Assembly: GCA_019751875.1 (NCBI GenBank)
Contig: JAIEMV010000008.1
Span: 1-64,000, forward strand
Source of the DNA: Hyphomicrobium sp.
GTDB taxonomy: Bacteria > Pseudomonadota > Alphaproteobacteria > Rhizobiales > Hyphomicrobiaceae
Direction of reading: 5' to 3'
DNA length: 64,000 nucleotides
Each line of letters begins with the position of its first letter. Within the stretch, counting starts at the first letter, position 1. Under the pieces are notes generated by a model. It did not search any database. It worked only from the letters and a program-made list of their open reading frames with translations, and was not told where the DNA came from. A program made the translations under genes and the position numbers. Shown here one piece after another: positions 1 through 8,497 of the stretch.

Positions 1-114
1 GATTACGATGGCGTAGCGAAGGGTAATCCACGGCGGATTTATTCCAACCGTTTCAAGCCCTTGAGCGTAGTTTGGCGTAGTATTGGAAAGGAACGAAAAG
101 GGCACAAAGCTCCG
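1..114 (+). other. Right end of an integrated element (open frame, unidentified)
   Basis: Frame 1 is open from the window edge through about position 235 and has no start codon in the window. The conceptual peptide begins DYDGVAKGNPRRIYSNRF; I do not recognise it. Because the tRNA-Lys fragment that follows is on the plus strand, an intact tRNA and the integrated element would lie to the left, so this is probably the last stretch of that element. It could also be non-coding. Confidence 0.3.
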
Positions 115-159
115 CTCTTAATCAGCGGGTCCACAGTTCGAGCCTGTGATCACCCACCA
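115..159 (+). mobile_element. tRNA-Lys(CUU) 3' fragment, attR-like site
   Basis: The 45 nt form the 3' part of a tRNA: anticodon loop CTCTTAA, 3' anticodon arm TCAGC, variable loop GGGTC, a perfect T stem CACAG/CTGTG around TTCGAGC, acceptor strand ATCACCC, discriminator A and encoded CCA. No D arm or matching 5' acceptor strand (GGGTGAT expected) lies upstream, and homology stops exactly at the anticodon loop. Tyrosine integrases commonly recombine at tRNA anticodon or T loops and leave such a 3' duplicate, so I read this as the distal attachment site of an integrated element. Confidence 0.7.
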
Positions 160-398
160 AATTCTCAACGAAATCAGCCGCTTATATGTAAATTCTATTT
201 ACAACGTATGCGCGCTAAAAACTCTAAACACTTATAAACTTTTTTGCTCGCTCGTCATGCGGTCTGTAATGGCGAGTAATGAGTTCGTGCGCTCATCTAG
301 AACACGCTGGCAGTGCAAAAAGTGCCGCTCAATGTGGGCGAGTTGGCACTGTTCAGTTACGGTTGATTGAGACGGTCACTCAATCTAGCTGCGCGATT

Positions 399-602
399 AT
401 GGACCTCAACGATCCTCGCATCCTGAAACTCGCTATTCGTCTGCGAGAACTGCGCACTCGCCAGACTAAGATCTTGTCGTTCAAAGCTAAGCGCGAACTG
501 AAGAGAGAGATCGCGGATACCGTGCATGATCTGCGCTGCCTGGGAGTGAGCGTTGACAATCTGAGAGGATTGCACGGCGGGCTGATCAAGGTGCGTGGTT
601 GA
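399..602 (+). CDS. Small hypothetical protein
   Basis: A 67-residue frame beginning MDLNDPRILKLAIRLRELRT, charged and probably helical, with many Arg and Lys. An in-frame upstream extension exists, but ATG 399 is where protein-like composition begins. No clear Shine-Dalgarno sequence is seen. No domain is recognised. It lies between the tRNA-Lys fragment and a rho-independent terminator at 753, consistent with a short monocistronic unit, but it could be a chance frame. Confidence 0.35.
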   Translation: MDLNDPRILKLAIRLRELRTRQTKILSFKAKRELKREIADTVHDLRCLGVSVDNLRGLHGGLIKVRG

Positions 603-752
603 GGTGTAGTGATGGCGAGGTTGAAACTGAGGCTGGCTTTTCAAACGCCATGTCTAATATTTTGGATTATTCAGCCAACGCTTTAAGTTGTCCTGATCCT
701 GCCCTGATCAATATGCGCGCTGTGAAGGTATTGGAACAGATGCGCGTTATTT

Positions 753-786
753 GACGGCGGCTTCGCGCGAAGTCGCCGTCTTTTTC
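753..786 (+). terminator. Rho-independent terminator
   Basis: GACGGCG and CGCCGTC arms enclose a TTCGCGCGAAG-type loop and are followed directly by TTTTT at 781-785. It would end transcription of the small frame at 399-602 and insulate the phasin gene. Confidence 0.7.
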
Positions 787-949
787 GTTGGAATAAATGC
801 CTGCCGGATACGCTCCTAATCCACTTCAAAAAAAGCCAACCGTCCTAGGAACCAAGCGTGAGCGCTGCTGGTTTAATAGTCGGCCCGCCCTCGGGTCCGC
901 GTTCAACCCGATGACGGTAGTTGGCCGCGCGTTTCAAAAGGGCAGATAC

Positions 950-1279
950 ATGATCAACAGTTTCGAAGATTTTCAGAAGGTCAGCAAACTCGATATGGAC
1001 GGCTCTATGCACGCCATGGGTGAGTGGAACAAGAATTGGCAGGCGATGGCTACAGAGATGACGAACTACTCGAAACGGTCGTTCGAAGATGGGATGGCTA
1101 CTTTCCAGAAGCTTGCCACGGCCAAATCTGTGCCGGAAGTCATTGAAATCCAGACGACGTACGCTAAAAGCGCGTACGACGATTACATGCAGCAGATGGC
1201 TAAGATTGGCACCATGCACCAGTCGTTTGCTAAGGACGCTTTCAAGCCGGCCGAACGCACCTTCAAGGGATCGCGATAG
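950..1279 (+). CDS. Phasin family protein
   Basis: A 109-residue protein starting MINSFEDFQKVSKLDMDG. Phasins coat polyhydroxyalkanoate storage granules in the cytoplasm and control their size and number. The sequence shows the family's all-helical, Ala/Lys/Met-rich character: a central amphipathic segment EMTNYSKRSFEDGMATFQKL and the common phasin closing segment (sets of YAKSAYDDYMQQMAKI). The length fits the short phasins of alphaproteobacteria. A longer in-frame start exists at 797, but ATG 950 has a purine-rich AAAAGGG upstream and matches the family N terminus. It is monocistronic, with a terminator directly downstream. Confidence 0.85.
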   Translation: MINSFEDFQKVSKLDMDGSMHAMGEWNKNWQAMATEMTNYSKRSFEDGMATFQKLATAKSVPEVIEIQTTYAKSAYDDYMQQMAKIGTMHQSFAKDAFKPAERTFKGSR

Positions 1280-1315
1280 TCTGAGGCGAACTCAGCTCTC
1301 ATCGACATTCGTTCG

Positions 1316-1351
1316 AACGGCGGCTTCGCAAGAGGTCGCCGTTACTTTTTT
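1316..1351 (+). terminator. Rho-independent terminator of the phasin gene
   Basis: AACGGCG and CGCCGTT arms around a CTTCGCAAGAG-type loop are followed by ACTTTTTT. It starts 37 nt after the phasin stop codon. Confidence 0.7.
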
Positions 1352-1370
1352 AGGACCGACTAGTACAAAT

Positions 1371-1592
1371 TTAGTCGTGACCGTCGTCAACAGGTCCGTC
1401 CAATCGACGCCACTCCATGTAAGGTCGCAATTCTGTGATTTGACCATCGACCAACTGCACCAGTGGCCAAGCATCAGAACTGCAGTCGATGATTTGACCA
1501 GCCACCCATCGTGGTCGCATTTCTATAAAGCTGGATGTGTGAAACGTCTTGAATTTAATCTGTAGTAAATCACGAGATTGAAAGGAGTACAT
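1371..1592 (-). CDS. Small hypothetical protein
   Basis: A 73-residue frame with good protein-like composition (for example IEMRPRWVAGQIIDC and a Trp/Arg-rich C terminus, YMEWRRLDGPVDDG). GGAG lies 8 nt before the ATG. No signal peptide or membrane segment is seen and no family is recognised. It ends on the phasin terminator from the opposite side, so the two genes converge. A chance frame cannot be excluded. Confidence 0.45.
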   Translation of the reverse strand: MYSFQSRDLLQIKFKTFHTSSFIEMRPRWVAGQIIDCSSDAWPLVQLVDGQITELRPYMEWRRLDGPVDDGHD

Positions 1593-1952
1593 TGCTGCTC
1601 TCCATGTTGCGGCTGGAGTGCGTTCAACGAGCTAGGTCAATTGAGATGTTGCAGCCTGCAGCGAAGTCCGGGCGCAACGGCGATAACAACTCCGATAATG
1701 ATGCTGCTTGTTTACGCCCCGTTTTTTGCAGTTTTGCGAAGGTAGCTGTGGCCGCCACCAGCAGTATATCGCGAATCCGCGCAGCGCTGGCTCGAACGTG
1801 CGGCAGTCGGTCTGATTTTTTAGGTGCGAGAGGTCGGCCACGCTGTCACGGTCATTTAATTATAAGTCGTGGGTCTAGTTTGTCGTTAGTAGAGTTCATC
1901 CTCATCTCTCGAAAATTCGCGTCGACATCTTATGCGAGAGGAAGTCAACAGT

Positions 1953-2594
1953 ATGTGCCGCAAAACCCCCGTACGTATCACTGCCTGCCTTGCCGCTCTA
2001 TTGCCTGTCATCACCGTAGTGAGTGCACAGAGTGCCGCCGCCGACCGCTTTGTAGCTAACCTTAAACCCTTAAACGCCGACAAGATCGGAACGTCGGCAA
2101 GCGGCACTGCCAACTTGGAAACCGCAGACGGAAAGCGATCGATCACTATCGATGCCGCGGGTCTTCCGCCAGGCATGATGCATCTCCAGCACTTTCACGG
2201 CTTTGCTGATGGAAAGGCCGCGACGTGTCCGACAGCGCAAGCTGACACCAATGGCGACGGCTTCATCGACCTACTTGAGACTGAAACTATGGCAGGGACG
2301 ACCATGTTGCCGTTTCACGATCAGCCGGCCAGTCTTGAAATTGCCAGCGATACTTATCCTGTTGCGGACAAGAATGGTGCTGCCAAGTATCAGCACACCG
2401 TATTGCTGCAAGATGTTGAAAAAGCCCTGAAGGAGAAATTTGAATCACCATCACTTGCTTTGTCCAGCCGGGTGATCTTTGTTCACGGAGTGGCAAAGGA
2501 CATGCAGCTTCCAAATAGTGTGAAATCGTTGCCAGGGGTTCCGGCTCAAGTCACACTTCCTATTGCTTGCGGAAAAATTGAAGCTGTTAAATAG
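1953..2594 (+). CDS. Secreted CHRD-like protein with an EF-hand-type loop
   Basis: A 213-residue exported protein. The N terminus has a signal peptide: basic MCRKTPVRI, then the hydrophobic TACLAALLPVITVVSAQSAAA. The mature part resembles CHRD-type beta domains (GLPPGMMHLQHFHGFADGKAATCP), with a His-rich motif that could hold a metal. It also has a Ca2+-loop-like run, DTNGDGFIDLLE. ATG 1953 is preferred over the upstream ATG 1932 because AGAGGAAG sits 8 nt before it. The substrate or role is unknown. It stands alone, convergent with the slipin gene. Confidence 0.75.
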   Translation: MCRKTPVRITACLAALLPVITVVSAQSAAADRFVANLKPLNADKIGTSASGTANLETADGKRSITIDAAGLPPGMMHLQHFHGFADGKAATCPTAQADTNGDGFIDLLETETMAGTTMLPFHDQPASLEIASDTYPVADKNGAAKYQHTVLLQDVEKALKEKFESPSLALSSRVIFVHGVAKDMQLPNSVKSLPGVPAQVTLPIACGKIEAVK

Positions 2595-2793
2595 ACCTAT
2601 TAAAGTGAAACTGTATAGCTTGCCGCAAATGCGCATATCCTAACTGAATTTTGAGCCCCGCGCCTGGGCTGTAGCGGTGGCTGAATAAGAGGTTGGACCG
2701 CCCGCTGCTTGGGCAGCGCACCCTGGCGCCTTTCTCCCTCTGTCAACGGTCCACCGAATCTCAACCAACTAAAGCTCTTAGTATTACTCTTTC

Positions 2794-3573
2794 CTAAGGC
2801 TCGCTCCTATCAGAGTTAGAGCGACTGCCACTCAAGGTTGACATGAACTCAATCGGCATGGGGAAAACGATTGTTGAGTTGTGTTCGCCGGCAATATTGC
2901 TCAATGTCCCAAGATAGCGAAGCTGCATTGCCTCGACGCGGCGGGACATAATTTCCCCCGCCTCCACCAGCTTTTGCGCCGCCTGAAGCTCGCCTTCCGC
3001 ATCAATGACTTTCGCGCGGCGAAGCCGCTCGGCTTCGGCCTGCTTGGCGATCGCCCGCACCATGCGTTCGTCGAGGTCGATGTGTTTCAACTCGACGTTA
3101 GATACTTTGATGCCCCAGGCGTCCGTCTGAGCATCGAGTATGCGCTGTACGTCGGCGTTTAGCTTCTCCCGTTCTGCAAGCATTTGGTCCAGCTCGTGCT
3201 GGCCCACGACAGAACGCAGTGTGGTCTGCGCAAGCTGCCCCGTAGCCAAGTTATAATCTTCCACTTGAATGACCGCCTTTTCCGGGTCGATCACTCGAAA
3301 ATAGACAACGGCATTCACCCGAACTGAGACGTTGTCGCGAGAGATGACGTCTTGCGGGGGTACATCGAATACACGCGTCCGTAAGTCGACGCGCTCAATC
3401 TGCTGCACGACAGGAATCACGAGAATAAGGCCTGGGCCTTTGATGCCTTGATAGCGGCCAAGCGTGAAGACCACGCCTCGCTCATACTCGCGCAGAATGC
3501 GAATGGCGGAGAACGCGAGCGCTAAGATGACGAAGGCAGGAAGAATCCATGCCAGGAGCTCGACCGGTATCAC
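2794..3573 (-). CDS. Slipin (SPFH/stomatin-like membrane protein)
   Basis: 259 residues: one N-terminal membrane helix (about residues 7-25, [18 protein letters not shown]), then the SPFH/band-7 domain ([20 protein letters not shown], typical of slipins), then a charged coiled-coil stretch ([23 protein letters not shown]) and a short C-terminal tail. Slipins form oligomeric membrane scaffolds and in bacteria are usually made with an NfeD partner encoded next to them. Here the upstream neighbour is instead a decayed integrase whose frame ends inside the slipin start region, and no nfeD is present. The promoter may therefore be new. Confidence 0.9.
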   Translation of the reverse strand: MIPVELLAWILPAFVILALAFSAIRILREYERGVVFTLGRYQGIKGPGLILVIPVVQQIERVDLRTRVFDVPPQDVISRDNVSVRVNAVVYFRVIDPEKAVIQVEDYNLATGQLAQTTLRSVVGQHELDQMLAEREKLNADVQRILDAQTDAWGIKVSNVELKHIDLDERMVRAIAKQAEAERLRRAKVIDAEGELQAAQKLVEAGEIMSRRVEAMQLRYLGTLSNIAGEHNSTIVFPMPIEFMSTLSGSRSNSDRSEP

Positions 3574-4069
3574 GATAGCTTCCTCTCAGCGTCAGTGGCG
3601 TTGGTGATGAACGTGCGCCGGCCGGAATGACTAGAGCAGCCTTGTAATCCTGCTGCTCGATACCAACTGGCAAACAGGTTTACGATTGCACCGGCTGATG
3701 TGCGCTGTGATCGCTCTGTCGTAATTACATAAGGTGACGAGCTTTCTTCTTTGCGTAAGGCTTGCAACGCCGTCCTCAGTTCCTTGTTCAACGGGATCAC
3801 TCGACCCGATGCACCCTTGCTTGCTTCGTTACGCAGGTGCAGCGCGTATCCCAGCTTGCCCTCAGCATCCGTCACCATGTCCCACGTCAGCCCTGCAATC
3901 TCCTTTGCGCGCAGCCCTGCTTTGACGGACAGCAGGAAGATGTAGGGTAGCGGGTCTGGGCCAGAAGGGCTGCTGTGAGCGCTATTTGCCGCTTTGAGAG
4001 CACCTTTGCTTGCTTAGCGAGACCCATTGCAAAACTCATAGCTGGCCGCCGCTGATCGTAGACAGTCAC
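3570..4069 (-). pseudogene. Tyrosine recombinase (integrase) remnant
   Basis: Two minus-strand frames together resemble one integrase with a frameshift near 3880-3890. The upstream piece has the N-terminal core sequence (SFAMGLAKQAKVLSKRQI) and an arrested SVKAGLRAKEI-like segment read in another frame. The downstream piece carries RVIPLNKELRTALQALRKEE and the box II motif SHSGRRTFIT. The catalytic Tyr region is absent. It ends 3 nt inside the slipin start codon region. No intact start or active site survives, so it is inactive. Confidence 0.75.
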
Positions 4070-4251
4070 TTGAACTTCACCTCGATCTTGTTCCTCGGGA
4101 CAGAAAGGCGTTCGAGGCAGACATCCAGAAGGACCAGCGTTTCACTCTGCCCGCTGGTTCGATACTTCCGTACCAATTGTGGTTCGGCTTCTTGAAGGCT
4201 GCACTGGCCGACCCTGAGCTGCAGGCTGATAGAAAGTTTTACGCGTCGTGA
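4042..4251 (+). pseudogene. C-terminal fragment of an unidentified protein
   Basis: An open plus-strand frame without a start codon encodes about 69 residues with convincing protein character, including AFEADIQKDQRFTLPAGSIL and a Trp/Phe-rich YQLWFGFLKAALADPELQAD. I do not recognise the family. It abuts the integrase remnant on the opposite strand and precedes the AAA+ fragment, and is best read as a truncated gene in a decayed mobile region. Confidence 0.4.
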
Positions 4252-4266
4252 GGGCCTGTGGAGACG

Positions 4267-4425
4267 ATGACGTTTGCGCAGTGGTGGCCAGACCACTGGC
4301 GCGAGTTGTTCTCAATCGACCGAAGCGTCAGAATCGCCGAACGTTCGGACGAGGTAGCTGCTCAATATGATTTTCTACGGGAGGCCAGGGTTAGGCAAAA
4401 CGTCAGCAGCTCAAATCATGATTAG
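4267..4425 (+). CDS. Short ORF overlapping the AAA+ gene
   Basis: A 52-residue frame beginning MTFAQWWPDHWRELF, with GGAG 3 nt before the ATG. It overlaps the first 59 nt of the AAA+ frame in a different frame. It may be an independent small gene, or the surviving upstream part of a gene whose reading frame has been broken. No function is assigned. Confidence 0.3.
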   Translation: MTFAQWWPDHWRELFSIDRSVRIAERSDEVAAQYDFLREARVRQNVSSSNHD

Positions 4426-4957
4426 AAATCTCGGAGCTTTCGCCTGTCGTATAAACGGGTCATTGCGAACGGGTATCGATGTTGTGCGTGAACTCGAACA
4501 ATTTTGTCGTTACCCTTCGATAGACGGCGACATGAAGGTTTGCTTTATCGACGAGTGCGAATTCCTATCGCCCAACGCTCAGGCGGGCTTGCGCGGTTTG
4601 ATCGAGCAGTCTCACGGCGTCCCCTTCATCATGACCGCCAACGACATCAGCAAGCTTCACCCGGCCCTAAAATCCCGATGCTGGCCGATTAGCTTCGATA
4701 TCAATTCCCTTAAGTCACAGGCAACGATCGAACGCTTGCTGCCGCAATACGCAGACAAGCTCAAGAGGCTGGGCTACGACAAGATTGAGACCGAATGGCT
4801 GAGCAAGGAAATGGGTATGGTCTTCCCTGATCTCCGAAAGCTCGCGGGTGCCATCGAGTTCAAACATGGGCCACCTGACGAGGAGAAAGCAAAATTGTTC
4901 CAAATGGAACAGAATCGTGAGGTCGAGAAGTCGGGTAACGGACACAAGGCAGCGTGA
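4367..4957 (+). CDS. Clamp-loader-like AAA+ ATPase, N-terminally truncated
   Basis: 196 residues with a complete AAA+ core close to the replication clamp loader small subunits (RFC and phage gp44 type): Walker A GRPGLGKTS near the start, Walker B CFIDECEFL, sensor 1 MTAND, and an arginine-finger SRC motif (LKSRCW). These ATPases open sliding clamps at primer ends. A stop codon lies 12 nt before the ATG, so the usual N-terminal strand and helices before Walker A are missing or in another frame. It lies in a mobile-element ruin and has a terminator after it. It could be a relic of a phage or plasmid replication module. Confidence 0.7.
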   Translation: MIFYGRPGLGKTSAAQIMIRNLGAFACRINGSLRTGIDVVRELEQFCRYPSIDGDMKVCFIDECEFLSPNAQAGLRGLIEQSHGVPFIMTANDISKLHPALKSRCWPISFDINSLKSQATIERLLPQYADKLKRLGYDKIETEWLSKEMGMVFPDLRKLAGAIEFKHGPPDEEKAKLFQMEQNREVEKSGNGHKAA

Positions 4958-4984
4958 ACGCTCTGAACTCATGTCCAGATGGAA

Positions 4985-5014
4985 AGAAGGGGCGCTTTCG
5001 GGTGCCCCTTTGTT
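4985..5014 (+). terminator. Rho-independent terminator
   Basis: AAGGGGC and GCCCCTT arms around GCTTTCGGGT, followed by a short T-rich run, TGTTGTGTT. It lies 30 nt after the AAA+ stop codon. Confidence 0.6.
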
Positions 5015-5295
5015 GTGTTCGCTTCCTTGGGGTCGAGCAACTCGCCTGGGCAGCGGTCCAGTGTCCGCTGTCGGGTTCGAACCAGCCATAGTTCGCAGGC
5101 ACGCCGGACGGCAGCCGTTGACCCTCAGCGGACTCTTCAGAACACCATAACTTGACAATGACAGCGGGGATCTATTGCAAACTGAACATTGGGACATCGG
5201 GTTCGCTCTGTTAGGGACGGCCAACGAACATGATCGTGTGGCAGGCTCCCCAATCGCCTGTCAATTGGTCACCCAAGCATGATATTCGACGAGGC

Positions 5296-5748
5296 CTACT
5301 TAGCCTGGATGCTCTCAAGATAGTGGGTCAGTTGAAGTATTCTGATGTGGGCCTGATGGTAGCCGGGCTTGAAGTTGTCTCGTTTCATCCGTGCGGCGTA
5401 TTCAGGCATGTGCATAGTTTCATGACCCTCAACTTGAGTATCTCCCGCGATAATTCTGAATACCCGCTCGAAAGGGAACTCTCCTTCATTCCGTTCAGAG
5501 ATCGTCGTCAAATCTGACGGCTTTTTGAATAGTTTTTGTCCAAGGTCGCCCCGCCCTTTACCGTCGGCACCATGGCAACTCACGCAGTTTTCGTCGTATT
5601 CCTGCTTTCCTTCGGCAATGTTTTCTTGCCACGCCTTCGAGTCTGCGGCGACGGGGAGAGTAGAGGTGGCAAGAAAAGCGAGGACGACAAGAGGGCCTAC
5701 GATGGCTTGTGCAAGGCCCGCGAAGTAAGCCACTGGTTTGCGATCCAT
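5296..5748 (-). CDS. Periplasmic c-type cytochrome (class I)
   Basis: 150 residues: an N-terminal signal or anchor (GLAQAIVGPLVVLAFLATSTLPVAA), then a single haem-binding motif, CVSCH, in YDENCVSCHGADGKGRGDLG. The probable axial Met lies in HMPEYAA. It is a small electron carrier in the periplasm. GGAG lies 8 nt before the ATG. It is downstream of the universal stress protein operon on the same strand, with its own 110-bp leader that contains a weak FNR-like box at 5809-5822. Its redox partner is not evident; it may serve a respiratory branch used when the stress block is active. Confidence 0.88.
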   Translation of the reverse strand: MDRKPVAYFAGLAQAIVGPLVVLAFLATSTLPVAADSKAWQENIAEGKQEYDENCVSCHGADGKGRGDLGQKLFKKPSDLTTISERNEGEFPFERVFRIIAGDTQVEGHETMHMPEYAARMKRDNFKPGYHQAHIRILQLTHYLESIQAK

Positions 5749-5865
5749 GACAACGTCTCCGTGCTTCGACCAATTCCAAAAAGAATATCAGCCAGGCGAA
5801 CTGCGGGGATGACAAAGATCAAATGTCGAAGTGGACGATCAAGCAGAACCACGTGAGACAGCCGA

Positions 5866-6714
5866 TCACCAGCCTCTGACAGCTAGGACGTCGCACGGCG
5901 CTCGCGCGATCAGGCTTTCAGCAACACTGCCCAAGAGTGCGCGCCCCAAACCTGAGCGGCCATGAGTACCAAGCACGAGGAGATCGCAACGCGAATCTCC
6001 GGCAACCTGCAGTACAACCTCTTCCGGCCGACCTTCACGCGCCGTGACCTGCCTCAGAGGTATAGGTACTGAAATGTCCTCGAGAAACGTCCGGCTTTGC
6101 GCTTCGACTGCCTCCTGAAATTGCTTCTGATGTTTCTTCGCTAATTGTTCCATTGATGCGCCACTGAACAAAAGGCCGCGGAACGGAACATCGAAAGCAT
6201 GAACTAGTTTGACGTCGGCGTCGGGAGCGAGCGTCAGGGCAGCCTCAATGGCTCGCTTGCATGGGGTTGAAAAATCGACGGCGGCCAAAATGCTGGCATA
6301 GGGGTGCATGGCTGCCGACTTTACGATGAGCACGGGTTGAGCGCCAAACCGGATAATGCGTTCGCCGGTACTCCCACGAAAGAGATCGAGCAGAACATCC
6401 TTGCGATGCTGGCCGACGACCACCAGATCCGCCTGTGACGTCTCTGCTTCGGCAAGGATGGTTTGATAGTGTTCGCCGACAATCACCTGCACCTTGCTTG
6501 AGAGCACCCACTTGTCCGTTAAAGCAGCGACAGCGGCACGCAGACTATCAGTGGCATCCTCCACTTGGCGATCCGCCAACGCGGCGGGCAACTCTTCGTC
6601 GACAACGTGAAGCACGATGAGTCTAGCTTTGTGCTGATGCGCGAGCATGGCTGCTCTCGCCAGGGCGCGATCCGATCGCGCCGACAGGTCGCTTGCCACC
6701 AAAATTGTTTTCAT
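5866..6714 (-). CDS. Universal stress protein, tandem UspA domains
   Basis: 282 residues made of two UspA domains. The first begins MKTILVASDLSARSDRAL; the second begins after about residue 145 (ILAAVDFSTPCKRA). The second keeps the ATP-binding loop G-2x-G-9x-G(S): GTHGRSGLGRALLGSVAESL. The first has a degenerate loop (GQHRKDVLLDLFRGSTGE). ATG 6714 is chosen over the upstream in-frame start because GGGAGG precedes it. It follows the CPA2 antiporter by 61 bp and ends the operon. Such tandem Usps are typical of anaerobic and redox regulons. Confidence 0.88.
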   Translation of the reverse strand: MKTILVASDLSARSDRALARAAMLAHQHKARLIVLHVVDEELPAALADRQVEDATDSLRAAVAALTDKWVLSSKVQVIVGEHYQTILAEAETSQADLVVVGQHRKDVLLDLFRGSTGERIIRFGAQPVLIVKSAAMHPYASILAAVDFSTPCKRAIEAALTLAPDADVKLVHAFDVPFRGLLFSGASMEQLAKKHQKQFQEAVEAQSRTFLEDISVPIPLRQVTAREGRPEEVVLQVAGDSRCDLLVLGTHGRSGLGRALLGSVAESLIARAPCDVLAVRGW

Positions 6715-6775
6715 CGCTTCCTCCCTCTGCTTTTGGGCGCGATGAGCGAACAATCCTTGCGCCGCCCTCTGGCTC

Positions 6776-8497
6776 TTACTCTCTCAATTCTTTTTGTTGA
6801 TCGGTGTCCACGGGTTCGAATCGTAGCGGTCGAACGTGGGACTGCAACAATTCGACAGCGCGGTCGGCGGCGTCTTGAAATGGCTCAAGTACGATGTCGG
6901 CCCCGTGTGCGACCAGTATATCGCGGTCTGCCGGCCGGCGGCTGCGAATGGCAATACGGCCCTTGAAGCCCGTTTGCCGGACGGCGGCGATGACCGTCAG
7001 CCGGACATCGTCATGCGTAACCCCGGAATCCTGGTCCGCAATGGCGGAAATCACCCAGTCGGCGCCAGACAGCGGCAGGGCATCGACAAACTCTGGATCG
7101 GTGACGTCGCCATAAATCGCATGGCCTCCATGCGATTGCCACGCTTTTACAGCGCTCGGATTGAAGTCGACACAAAGGACCCGCTGTCTCCCTTTTTCCA
7201 AACGGCTTGCGATAGCCTCGCCATATCGGCCAAGCCCGAAGATCAGAGCGTCATAACGCTTCTGCCCGTGAGCATCCGGCTGTGCCGTTTCGCTTGGTGC
7301 GCCTGCCCGCTCAAATGACGACAGGAACGGCTCGAATACTCTGTAGAGTTCATGCGAGTATGTAATCATATAGGTCGACACAGCGATCGTGATTAAGCCC
7401 ACGAGTGTCACGAGACCCAGTGCCTCTGAATCCACGTGTCCAAGCGTGACGCCCATCGCCATGAAGATGAGCGAGAACTCGCTGATCTGGGCGACCGTCA
7501 AGCCGGCGAGAAAGCCTGTCCTCTTTCGATACCCCATGACGCCCATGATCGCCATCACGATCAGCGGATTGCCAATCAGAACGAACAACGAGAGGACAAT
7601 GGCGGAAATGGTTGCGGCGCCGATGTGGTCCAGCTGCAGTTTGGAACCGAGAGCAATAAAGAAAAACAACAGCAGAAAATCCCGCAGCGGCGCCAGACGG
7701 GCGGCCACGGCCTCGCGATATGGGGTCGACGCAAGTGATATTCCGGCAAGTAGGCCACCGAGTTCCTTGCCAAACCCAAGATACTCGCTGAGCGCTGCGA
7801 ACGCAGCAGCTTGAGCCACTGCGAACAGGAGCAGAAGTTCTGGCCGGCGTGCCAATGTTTCGGTAAGTGGCGTTGCGACGAAACGGATAAAGAGCATAAC
7901 AGCGATGAGCATAACGCCGCCAGCTATAAAGACGCCTCCCACATCCCGCCATAACGCGTCGGATTGAGTGCCGAGGCCAATGGCCGATAGAGCAATCATC
8001 GCCAGCACGACCACGATATCCTGAACGATCAGGAATCCAAGCGCAATTTGCCCATGCAGAGAATCCACTTCATGCTTGTCAGATAGCAACTTGACGATGA
8101 TGATCGTGCTGGAAAACGTGAGTGCGACCGCGATATAAAGGCTCGCAATGAGATCGTAACCAAGCCCGAGGCAGAGTAGAAAACCAATTGCGGCGGTGAA
8201 CGCCACCTGTCCCAAGCCAGTGCTCAACGCGACTGCGCCCAATGACTTGATAAGCTTTACATCGAGTTTCAGGCCGACGAGAAATAGGAGAACCGCAATT
8301 CCAAGTTCGGACAGGACTGCAATCTTTTCACTGGATTGCGTCAGGTTCAGCGCTGATGGGCCTGCGATAATGCCCACAGCGATGAAGCTTACGATCAGGG
8401 GCTGACGCAAGAGATGCCCGATGAAGCCAACGACGGCTGCGAGCACCAGAAGAGCCGCAATCTCAAAGAATAATGATTGGCTCAACAGCTCCGTCAT
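6776..8497 (-). CDS. CPA2-family cation:proton antiporter with RCK/TrkA-N domain
   Basis: 573 residues: a hydrophobic Na+/H+ exchanger core of about 12 membrane helices (residues 5-385, with LFLVGLKLD and TFSSTIIIVKLLSDKHEVDS), then a cytoplasmic NAD-binding TrkA-N domain (ALIFGLGRYGEAIASRLE). This is the KefB/YbaL type of K+ or Na+ efflux antiporter, gated by nucleotide or redox state. Its start codon overlaps the stop of the short Usp gene (ATGA), indicating translational coupling, and the operon is all minus strand. It probably maintains cytoplasmic pH and K+ under respiratory stress. Confidence 0.9.
   Translation of the reverse strand: MTELLSQSLFFEIAALLVLAAVVGFIGHLLRQPLIVSFIAVGIIAGPSALNLTQSSEKIAVLSELGIAVLLFLVGLKLDVKLIKSLGAVALSTGLGQVAFTAAIGFLLCLGLGYDLIASLYIAVALTFSSTIIIVKLLSDKHEVDSLHGQIALGFLIVQDIVVVLAMIALSAIGLGTQSDALWRDVGGVFIAGGVMLIAVMLFIRFVATPLTETLARRPELLLLFAVAQAAAFAALSEYLGFGKELGGLLAGISLASTPYREAVAARLAPLRDFLLLFFFIALGSKLQLDHIGAATISAIVLSLFVLIGNPLIVMAIMGVMGYRKRTGFLAGLTVAQISEFSLIFMAMGVTLGHVDSEALGLVTLVGLITIAVSTYMITYSHELYRVFEPFLSSFERAGAPSETAQPDAHGQKRYDALIFGLGRYGEAIASRLEKGRQRVLCVDFNPSAVKAWQSHGGHAIYGDVTDPEFVDALPLSGADWVISAIADQDSGVTHDDVRLTVIAAVRQTGFKGRIAIRSRRPADRDILVAHGADIVLEPFQDAADRAVELLQSHVRPLRFEPVDTDQQKELRE

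Noticed and set aside
1592-2059. Plus-strand 155-codon ORF over the secreted protein's start
   Set aside because: Overlaps the CHRD-like gene in another frame, with Arg/Cys-rich shadow composition.
5809-5822. FNR-like box before the cytochrome c gene
   Set aside because: The left half, ATGAC, departs from TTGAT in two positions; listed only as supporting detail under the redox finding.
7350-7952. Long alternate-frame ORF inside the antiporter gene
   Set aside because: Shadow of the real coding frame; Arg-rich and without homologous motifs.
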